Assembly (NCBI GenBank): GCA_964448755.1
Contig: CAYUXF010000017.1
Coordinates: forward strand, 1-28,376
Length of the DNA stretch: 28,376 nucleotides
Source: CAYUXF01 sp964448755
GTDB taxonomy: Bacteria; Margulisbacteria; Termititenacia; Termititenacales; CAYUXF01
Direction: 5' to 3'
Below are positions 22,800 through 28,376 of the stretch, piece by piece (within the stretch, counting starts at the first letter, position 1; every line of letters begins with the position of its first letter). The position numbers and the translations under genes were made by a program. The notes under the pieces are model-generated. The model made no database searches. It saw only the letters and a list, made by a program, of their open reading frames with translations, and had not been told where the DNA came from.

Positions 22800-23479
22800 T
22801 CTCTAGAATTTCTTAGGAACAGCATCCTTAATAATTGCAGGAGAGCCATCAGCGTTGCGGCCAGATAAGTCATAGCTGCGGCAGAAAGAACCTTGCGCGC
22901 GCCCAAAAGATCATCGGCAGTTAAGAAATTGTTCTCTTCAAGAATATTAATAGCCCGGCTGCTGGCGTTAAATTCTACCGGCAGCGTAATTACCGAAAAC
23001 ACGACGGCAAAAACAAAGAACCAGATACCAATAGTCATCAGCGGCGGCAAAGAAAGAAACAAGCCCAAAAAGAAAAACGGTATCGCCAGATTAGACCCAA
23101 TATTGGCGACAGGAAAAATAGCATTGCGCGCCTTAAGCGGCAGATAGACCCTGGCATGTTGGATAGCGTGCCCCGCCTCATGCGCAGCAATACCTAAAGC
23201 GGCGATCGAAGAGGAGTTATAAACGCCTGCCGAGAGGTTCAATTCTTTAGAACGCGGATCATAATTATCAGAAAGCTCACCGGCTATCTGCTTGACCGGC
23301 ACCTCTTTTAAACCGTATTGATCAAGAATTTTTCTGGCAACTTCTGCGGCAGAAAGACCGGACTGCGCCTGAACTTTTGAGTAATGTTCATACGTCGACT
23401 TGACTTTCCACTGCGCCCAGAAGGAAAAAATTAAAGCCAAAATAATTGGCAAAAAATATGGGTCGTAACCGTAATACAT
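22796..23479 (-). CDS. YugP-type neutral zinc metallopeptidase (membrane)
   Basis: The 227-aa product matches the Zn_peptidase_2/YugP family. It has an N-terminal membrane segment (YFLPIILALIFSFWAQWKV, residues 8-26), and PVKQIAGELSDNYDPRSKELNLS. The zinc motif HEAGHAIQHA contains His100, Glu101 and His104. At least two further hydrophobic stretches follow (near 127-145, 146-162 and 200-220). SLPVEFNASSRA-like LPVEFNASSRAINIL is a family hallmark and may supply the third ligand. It is a membrane-bound protease of uncertain substrate. The promoter and -10 position indicate a leaderless transcript. It is divergent from rmuC. Confidence 0.92.
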   Translation of the reverse strand: MYYGYDPYFLPIILALIFSFWAQWKVKSTYEHYSKVQAQSGLSAAEVARKILDQYGLKEVPVKQIAGELSDNYDPRSKELNLSAGVYNSSSIAALGIAAHEAGHAIQHARVYLPLKARNAIFPVANIGSNLAIPFFFLGLFLSLPPLMTIGIWFFVFAVVFSVITLPVEFNASSRAINILEENNFLTADDLLGARKVLSAAAMTYLAATLMALLQLLRMLFLRNSRD

Positions 23480-23485
23480 GCCAAT

Positions 23486-23515
23486 AGCATAACATAAAAA
23501 GAGTTACTTTCTCAA
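23486..23515 (-). promoter_or_regulatory. Leaderless-type promoter of the Zn peptidase gene
   Basis: On the minus strand TTGAGA (23510-23515), an 18-nt spacer and TATGCT (23486-23491) are followed by 6 nt and the ATG at 23479. The predicted +1 is the A of the start codon. This is the best example in the window, as it also has a strong -35. No ribosome site is present. Confidence 0.65.
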
Positions 23516-23618
23516 CTTTGCCAAACTGCGTTTAAAAATTATTCTCCGTGCAGGTATCTTCCATAAAATATTAATTAATGTCCGGTTTTCTTTGGCAGAG
23601 GTTTATTTAAAACAGTTG

Positions 23619-23627
23619 TGTTAAAAT
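23619..23627 (+). promoter_or_regulatory. Leaderless-type promoter of rmuC
   Basis: TGTTAAAAT (extended -10) is followed by 8 nt and the ATG at 23636. No ribosome site is present and no clear -35 hexamer. The GTG at 23618 overlaps this element and would be an unlikely start. Confidence 0.5.
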
Positions 23628-23635
23628 CAAACCCT

Positions 23636-24739
23636 ATGGAAATGCTTATTATTATTCTGTTGTTGTTTTTCTTTTTAGCTTATTCGTTAGTCGTTTTTTT
23701 CTTTTTGCGCCGCTCTTTAAACACCAACAATAGCGTCGATCGCCAGGAATTTCAGCAAAAACTGGATACGATCTCCGAGCTGCTGCTCAACAATAATTCG
23801 CAAAACCGCCAGGAAATACAGCAAAAAATAGAATTGCTCTCCGCCCAGCTGCTGCAGGACAAATCTGAAAATCTGCAGACCATTCAAAAGCTCTCTCAGC
23901 ACAGCGCGCTGATAATAAAAGAAGTAACTGAAAAGCTGACCAAGATCGATGAGACCAATAAACAGGTTTTAGGTTTTTCTGAAAAATTACAGAGTCTGGA
24001 AAATGTTTTAAAGAACCCTAAACAGCGCGGTATTTTAGGCGAATATTTTTTAGAAACACTCTTGGGTAATGTTTTACAACCCAACCAGTATAAAATGCAA
24101 TATGCTTTTAATAACGGTGAAATTGTTGACGCCGTAATTTTTTATAAAGAAAAGATCATCCCCATTGACGCTAAATTTTCTCTGGAAAAATACAATAAAA
24201 TAATGGAAGAGACCAATCAGGCCACACGCGAGCAGCTGGAAAAAGATTTCCGCAACGACATTAAGAACCGGATAGACGAAACATCTAAATACATCAGGCC
24301 CGGCGAAAACACTACCGATTTTGCTTTCATGTTCATTCCCGCCGAAGGTGTTTATTACAGCCTGCTCTCTTATAAAGTCGGCGCCAATAATCTATCGCAA
24401 AAAGATCTCATCGAATACGCCTTCGGCAAACATGTTATTATTGTTTCGCCGGTCTCTTTCTTTGCCTATTTGGAGACGGTCCTGCAGGGCCTGCGCGCGC
24501 AAAAAATGGAGGAAAACGTCAACGAAATATTAAAAAGAGTCGCCGAACTAGGCAAACACATCGTCATTTACGATGACTTCATGAAAAAAGTCGGCAAAAA
24601 TTTGAGCCTGACCGTCAGCAGCTACAACAACGCCTATAAAGAATTTAAAAAAATCGACAAAGATGTTGTCAAATTAACCGACGGTGCCGCGGGCGGCAGC
24701 ATTGAGCCAGACCTTTTGGACCGGCCGCAAGAAGAATAA
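23636..24739 (+). CDS. rmuC: RmuC-family DNA recombination protein
   Basis: RmuC is a predicted nuclease-fold protein that limits DNA inversions and repeats-mediated rearrangement. Its exact reaction is unsettled. The 367-aa product has an N-terminal membrane anchor (IIILLLFFFLAYSLVVFFFL, residues ~4-23). A long coiled coil follows (about 30-125, with a repeating RQE(F/I)QQK..L.LL pattern). The conserved domain includes KQRGILGEYFLETLLGNVL, IPIDAKFSLEKYN, DFAFMFIPAEGVYYSLL and VIIVSPVSFFAYLETVL. Lengths and order fit the family. The ATG at 23636 is chosen because the -10 element lies immediately before it; the ATG at 23642 is a close alternative. Its 3' end faces the next gene with 5 bp between the two stop codons. 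Confidence 0.92.
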   Translation: MEMLIIILLLFFFLAYSLVVFFFLRRSLNTNNSVDRQEFQQKLDTISELLLNNNSQNRQEIQQKIELLSAQLLQDKSENLQTIQKLSQHSALIIKEVTEKLTKIDETNKQVLGFSEKLQSLENVLKNPKQRGILGEYFLETLLGNVLQPNQYKMQYAFNNGEIVDAVIFYKEKIIPIDAKFSLEKYNKIMEETNQATREQLEKDFRNDIKNRIDETSKYIRPGENTTDFAFMFIPAEGVYYSLLSYKVGANNLSQKDLIEYAFGKHVIIVSPVSFFAYLETVLQGLRAQKMEENVNEILKRVAELGKHIVIYDDFMKKVGKNLSLTVSSYNNAYKEFKKIDKDVVKLTDGAAGGSIEPDLLDRPQEE

Positions 24740-24744
24740 AACCG

Positions 24745-25746
24745 TTACTCGATTATCTGCAAAAAATCAGCTAAAGAATAGAGATAATTTTTATTGATCG
24801 TTGAACAGATCACGCTTGTCTGTGCCGTTAAATTTAAGGCTTTAAGGATTGCCGCCAGCTCTTTTTTTTCTGTCGGCTCCAAAACCTGAAGCACATTAGA
24901 AAGATACAATAAGCCGATCTTTTCTGGTTCCAGTTTTTGTTTGATCAAGGCAGCGGTTTTTTCCTCAATAATACTCCCTCTAATTAACCAGAGCTGTTCG
25001 GCCTGCGCCAGTTTTTTTACAAAAGGCCACACTTCCGGCCGGCTAAAAAGCGGCGAGTGGCTAAAGCCCTGGCCATTAGGCAGTGTTGGGTTATTTAAGA
25101 TCGGCAAATAGGCCTTTTTTTCTGGCGGACAATACTCGCTTAAAAAGCGTTTTATTTTCTCCGGTTTTTGTTCCATGGATTCTTGAAATTTTTGCTTTAC
25201 TTTTGCCCGCTCGAGTAAATAGGTCTGATACTTTTGCTCTATCTTGACCGCACGACTATCGTCCAGCTCAGGATGATAATTAGTGGCCTCTTTAAGAAAA
25301 TCTGTCCGGCTTTTGACCGGAGCCTGACAAATGCGATAAGCTTTTACATAATTGAACATCTCTTCTATTAATTTTGTGCGCTCCTGCTGATCAGTTGTAT
25401 TTTCAGACAAGTAGAGAATAAAAGGAAACCATAAATGGCTGACTGCCGGATTGAGATCGACATTAATAACGCCGGCCATGTTAAATTCGGCGCCATAATA
25501 AAAGCCAAGCTCCGCACCAACGCTTAGCACATAACGCCCCTGGAGTTCCGGCATTTTTGCCGCTAACTCCTCAACGCCATAAGCCTGGCCAGCTAAAACT
25601 AGCTCGTTATATTTTTTTTCATTGGTGGGAAAATGGATAAAACCGCCGGCATTGGGATAAGTCTCCATGGAAGGAGAGAGATCAATAACCTGCGGCCAGG
25701 CAAACTTTAATTTTTGTTGTTCTTTTATAATTTTACATTGCAGCAT
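24745..25746 (-). CDS. Hypothetical protein with a methyltransferase-like Rossmann fold
   Basis: I do not recognise this 333-aa protein with certainty. Two parts look like the SAM-methyltransferase core: a strand-loop RYVLSVGAELGFYY followed by GVINVDLNPAV (an acidic strand-2 end), and, near the C-terminus, IGLLYLSNVLQVLEPTEKKELAAILKALN, which resembles motifs IV and post-IV helix of that fold. The loop lacks the usual GxGxG. A long charged helical insert (residues ~150-215) separates them. There is no signal peptide or membrane segment. It may be a divergent methyltransferase or a non-catalytic relative. It is divergent from uvrC with a 71-nt gap and convergent with rmuC. AAAGG directly abuts the ATG, so the ribosome site is poor. 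Confidence 0.65.
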   Translation of the reverse strand: MLQCKIIKEQQKLKFAWPQVIDLSPSMETYPNAGGFIHFPTNEKKYNELVLAGQAYGVEELAAKMPELQGRYVLSVGAELGFYYGAEFNMAGVINVDLNPAVSHLWFPFILYLSENTTDQQERTKLIEEMFNYVKAYRICQAPVKSRTDFLKEATNYHPELDDSRAVKIEQKYQTYLLERAKVKQKFQESMEQKPEKIKRFLSEYCPPEKKAYLPILNNPTLPNGQGFSHSPLFSRPEVWPFVKKLAQAEQLWLIRGSIIEEKTAALIKQKLEPEKIGLLYLSNVLQVLEPTEKKELAAILKALNLTAQTSVICSTINKNYLYSLADFLQIIE

Positions 25747-25763
25747 CCTTTAGATATCGTCAC

Positions 25764-25791
25764 TCGCTGGTTATTTTTTCAGCGAATTTTT
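25764..25791 (+). terminator. Hairpin with T-run in the uvrC upstream gap
   Basis: TCGCTG (25764-25769) and CAGCGA (25780-25785) form a perfect 6-bp stem around a 10-nt T-rich loop, followed by five T (25787-25791). On the plus strand it looks like an intrinsic terminator, yet no plus-strand gene precedes it closely. It could stop antisense read-through from rmuC, or be an operator between two divergent genes. Confidence 0.4.
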
Positions 25792-25804
25792 AACAAACTT
25801 CCTG

Positions 25805-25810
25805 TAAAAT
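25805..25810 (+). promoter_or_regulatory. Leaderless-type promoter of uvrC
   Basis: TAAAAT is followed by exactly 7 nt and the uvrC ATG. No ribosome site is visible, since the gap is TAAACGC. No good -35 hexamer is found at 16-18 nt upstream. Confidence 0.5.
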
Positions 25811-25817
25811 TAAACGC

Positions 25818-27593
25818 ATGGAAAAACCAGACAAGCTAGCCGAACTGCGGGCGCATTTGCCGCACGCACCGGGCGTTTATATTTATACCAACGCCGCCGG
25901 GAAAATAATCTATGTCGGCAAAGCTAAAGATCTCAAAAAAAGGGTCGCTTCTTACTTTAACCGCACCGACAAAGACACTAAAACCGTTAAATTAGTCGAA
26001 CAGATCGCCAATATCTCTACCATAGTGACCAACAGCGAAATGGAAGCGCTGCTTTTAGAAGATTCGCTCGTTAAGAAACATCAGCCCCGCTACAACATCA
26101 ATCTCAAAGATGACAAAAATTATCCCTATTTTAAGATAAATATCCGCGACCAGTATCCGCGCCTCAGTATCGTCCGGCAAAGACAAAAAGACGGCGCGCT
26201 CTACTTTGGCCCCTATGCCGGTTCGCTAGCAGAAAGCCTTAAAACACTGAACAAGCTCTTCGCGCTGCGCAAATGCCGCTACCAAAACCTCGCCAAAATA
26301 AAAAAAAGCTGTCTTTATTATCAACTTGGCCAGTGCCTGGCGCCCTGTATCAACAATATTCCCAACGAATACCGGCAGGAAGTTGAGGCGGTAATTAATT
26401 TTCTACAGGGTAGCCCAAAAAAATTACAGGAACAGCTGACAAAAAAAATGCAGGAGCTATCCGGCGCCCAGCAATATGAAAAAGCGGCAGAACTGCGCGA
26501 CCGCTTAAAAGCCCTGGAGCGCATCGCGGCCAGACAAAATGTCATTGCCCCCGATAACACCGCCCGCGATCTCTGGTATTTTATTGAAGATGAACAGTTC
26601 CTGGTCGCCCACGTCCTCTTTATGCAGAACGGCAAGATCACCGGCAGCCGGGAGTTTGCTACTAAACAACATGAAAACTTTGATGAGCATTATTTTTGGC
26701 GGTTACTGGTCAGCTATTATCAATATCCGGAGGAGCTGCCGGCAGAAATAATCTTAAAAGAAACACCGCCGGCAGAGATCGCCGCCTGGCTGGGCGACAA
26801 AGGACTCAAAATAAAAACGCCGCAGAGCGGTTTTCGCGCCGAGCTCTTAAAAATAGCGCAAAAAAACGCCTTAAAAATTATCCGCGACCGGCATTTAACC
26901 AGTTTTCCCAAAGACATTGCCGCCGCCGGTCTTTTAGAACTACAACAGGCCCTGCACTTGCCGCAGCCGCCGGAAATAATTGTCTGTTTTGATATCTCCA
27001 ATATTCAAGGCAGTGATACAGTTGCCTCTATGTCGGTCTTGAGAAACGGCACGCCAGACAAAAGCGCTTATCGCCGCTTTATTATTGACCAGGAAACGCC
27101 CAATGATTTTGCCGCTATGGACGAGGTCCTCAACCGGCGTTATTACAAAGTAAAAACCGGCGAAGCGGAACGACCAGATCTAATTGTTATTGACGGCGGC
27201 AAAGGGCAGCTCGCTGTTGCTGTCAAAGTTCTGGCAAAATTTGATCTTAATATTCCTGTAATAGGTCTAGCCAAAAAGAACGAGGAGATCTTTCTGCCGG
27301 GGCAAATGAATCCGCTCATCTTAAAAAAAAGTGCTGCCGGTCTCAATTTATTACAACAGGTGAGAGACGAGGCACACCGTTTTGCCGTTACTTTTCACAA
27401 ACACCGCCGCAAAAAAAGGATGCTCACAAGCGAACTCACGGAGATCAAAGGACTTGGTGAAAAAACAACACAAAAACTCCTGAAAAAGTTTGGTTCTCTA
27501 GAAAAAATTAAGCATAGCACAGAAGAAGAACTCACTAGCGTTGTTAATAGGCAGCAGGCCCAAGCTATAGTAGAATACTTTCAACAAAAATGA
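25818..27593 (+). CDS. uvrC: Excinuclease ABC subunit C
   Basis: UvrC makes both incisions around DNA lesions in nucleotide excision repair, with UvrA and UvrB. The 591-aa product has all domains. The GIY-YIG nuclease (GVYIYTNAAGKIIYVGKAKDL, residues 19-39) cuts 3'. A cysteine set, C153-x11-C165-x7-C173-x3-C177, matches the iron-sulfur ligands described for UvrC. The UVR domain (QEL...AQQYEKAAELRDRLKALE, about 205-235) binds UvrB. The RNase H-like 5' nuclease domain shows CFDISNIQGSDTVAS, IVIDGGKGQL and DEAHRFAVTFH. A C-terminal helix-hairpin-helix pair (LTEIKGLGEKTTQKLLKKFGS) binds DNA. It overlaps the next gene by ATGA. Confidence 0.97.
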   Translation: MEKPDKLAELRAHLPHAPGVYIYTNAAGKIIYVGKAKDLKKRVASYFNRTDKDTKTVKLVEQIANISTIVTNSEMEALLLEDSLVKKHQPRYNINLKDDKNYPYFKINIRDQYPRLSIVRQRQKDGALYFGPYAGSLAESLKTLNKLFALRKCRYQNLAKIKKSCLYYQLGQCLAPCINNIPNEYRQEVEAVINFLQGSPKKLQEQLTKKMQELSGAQQYEKAAELRDRLKALERIAARQNVIAPDNTARDLWYFIEDEQFLVAHVLFMQNGKITGSREFATKQHENFDEHYFWRLLVSYYQYPEELPAEIILKETPPAEIAAWLGDKGLKIKTPQSGFRAELLKIAQKNALKIIRDRHLTSFPKDIAAAGLLELQQALHLPQPPEIIVCFDISNIQGSDTVASMSVLRNGTPDKSAYRRFIIDQETPNDFAAMDEVLNRRYYKVKTGEAERPDLIVIDGGKGQLAVAVKVLAKFDLNIPVIGLAKKNEEIFLPGQMNPLILKKSAAGLNLLQQVRDEAHRFAVTFHKHRRKKRMLTSELTEIKGLGEKTTQKLLKKFGSLEKIKHSTEEELTSVVNRQQAQAIVEYFQQK

Positions 27594-28376
27594 ACTTGAG
27601 AAAAAATAATTTTTTTATCATCCTTCTTTTAATCCTGCTTCTGTCGGCTGTATTAACTGCATCAACCGTAGAAAAACAGCAGGCAGAACTAAACAAAATC
27701 AACAAAGAACTAGAATTACAACAAAAACTCCTGCAGGAAACCAAGCAAAAAGAACAAACCACACTGCGCGATATTTACGCCATTAACCGGCAAATCTCAC
27801 AATTAAAAAAAGAGCTAGGAAAAACCCAATCGCAGCTCTATGTAACTCAGCTGGAGCTTGGAAAAACACAAACCGAAATGCAAGAACTTTCTTCTAAATA
27901 TCAACAGCAGGAATCTAAGCTCAATGACCGCCTGGTAGAGATCTATAAAACACAGAACCTCGGCTATTTAGAGCTTTTCTTTTCCAGCCGTTCTTTTTCT
28001 CAACTGGTAGATAATTCTTACTATTACTCTAAGCTCATCAACAGCGATCTGGAGACTCTGCAGGATATTTATTCGTTACAGAACGATCTCTCACGCAAAA
28101 AAAATTCACTTTATTATCAAAAAAACCGCATAGAAAATCTCAAATCCAACATTCAACAAAAACAGAGCAGTTTTACAAATAAAGCCAAAGAAAAGCAATC
28201 GCTCTATTCCAGCCTGCGGGCACAGAGAATAGAATACGAGAAAAAGATCGAAGAGCTTTTAAAAAACTCGCAGGAGATCGAAGAACTTATTCAAAGATTA
28301 ATGCTCGCCGGCCCCTCCGGTGCCAAAGGGACCGGTATTTTTCTCTGGCCGGTCAAAGGGATGATCACCTCTTATT
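27590..28376 (+). CDS. EnvC/M23-type murein hydrolase activator, 5' part
   Basis: The gene starts at ATG 27590, overlapping the uvrC stop codon (ATGA), and runs off the right end after 262 codons. Residues 8-24 are a hydrophobic signal segment (FIILLLILLLSAVLTAS). Residues ~27-235 are a long Gln/Lys/Glu-rich coiled coil, broken near 120-150 by YLELFFSSRSFSQLVDNSYY, a segment typical of EnvC-like proteins. The final visible residues, GTGIFLWPVKGMITSY, are the entry to an M23/LytM peptidase domain whose catalytic residues lie beyond the window. EnvC-type proteins act outside the cytoplasmic membrane, usually to switch on amidases that split septal peptidoglycan, or directly as endopeptidases. 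Which one applies cannot be seen here. Confidence 0.9.
   Translation, partial: MNLRKNNFFIILLLILLLSAVLTASTVEKQQAELNKINKELELQQKLLQETKQKEQTTLRDIYAINRQISQLKKELGKTQSQLYVTQLELGKTQTEMQELSSKYQQQESKLNDRLVEIYKTQNLGYLELFFSSRSFSQLVDNSYYYSKLINSDLETLQDIYSLQNDLSRKKNSLYYQKNRIENLKSNIQQKQSSFTNKAKEKQSLYSSLRAQRIEYEKKIEELLKNSQEIEELIQRLMLAGPSGAKGTGIFLWPVKGMITSY

Noticed and set aside
23618..23635. An in-frame GTG start for rmuC.
   Set aside because: It overlaps the probable -10 element and has no ribosome site. The ATG at 23636 directly precedes the membrane anchor.
1..28376. Searched by eye for tRNA genes, rRNA, CRISPR arrays, insertion sequences and long direct repeats.
   Set aside because: None was seen. Gaps between genes are all under 250 bp, and no regularly spaced repeats or transposase-like proteins are present.

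Overview
The window is a bacterial chromosome segment that appears to lie near the replication origin. It carries rsmG (gidB), mnmG (gidA), parA and parB together with two perfect 16-bp parS palindromes. Promoters look sigma-70-like, base composition is moderately A+T-rich, and genes are tightly packed with many 1-10 bp gaps or overlaps. The host cannot be named from sequence alone. The mix (YugP-type metallopeptidase, RmuC, tandem ssb genes in the rpsF-rpsR operon, an EnvC-like murein hydrolase activator) would suit an uncultured lineage such as Margulisbacteria/WOR-1, but that is a guess. A protein search would settle it.

Layout. (1) 1-2867, plus strand: a visibly more A/T-rich accessory cassette. 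It holds a 614-aa protein with a polymorphic-toxin-like C-terminal domain, an ankyrin-repeat protein in the immunity position, and an unrecognised 144-aa protein. (2) 3027-7592, minus strand: a flavodoxin-fold NAD(P)H:quinone oxidoreductase, a class I SAM methyltransferase and carB. (3) 7723-9652, plus strand: a UbiA/MenA-type prenyltransferase and a trans-polyprenyl diphosphate synthase, which together make and attach an isoprenoid tail and suggest quinone synthesis. (4) 9649-15080, minus strand: mnmG, rsmG, an unknown 302-aa gene bracketed by the two parS sites, parA and parB. (5) 15172-15528, minus strand: a stand-alone ssb with its own promoter and terminator. (6) 15679-19552, minus strand: a pyrB-pyrC-(TPR membrane protein)-(secreted PsbP-like protein) transcription unit with a clear promoter and terminator. 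pyrB appears to start at a rare AUU codon. (7) 19793-22799, plus strand: rpsF-ssb-ssb-rpsR-rplI and a sugar-nucleotide-epimerase-like SDR. (8) 22796-28376: a YugP-like Zn peptidase (-), rmuC (+), a Rossmann-like unknown (-), uvrC (+) and the 5' part of an EnvC/M23-type gene (+) cut by the window end.

Main observations. Six transcription-unit starts (methyltransferase, ubiA/menA, mnmG, Zn peptidase, rmuC, uvrC) lack a Shine-Dalgarno sequence. Each instead has a -10 element (TANNNT-like) ending 6-8 nt before the ATG, the arrangement expected of leaderless mRNAs. Genes in the same window with upstream leaders carry ordinary AGGAGG-like sites, so the two initiation modes coexist. The other strong points are the parS pair around an unknown gene, the AUU start of pyrB, three SSB paralogues of which one lacks the acidic tip, and the toxin-like cassette.
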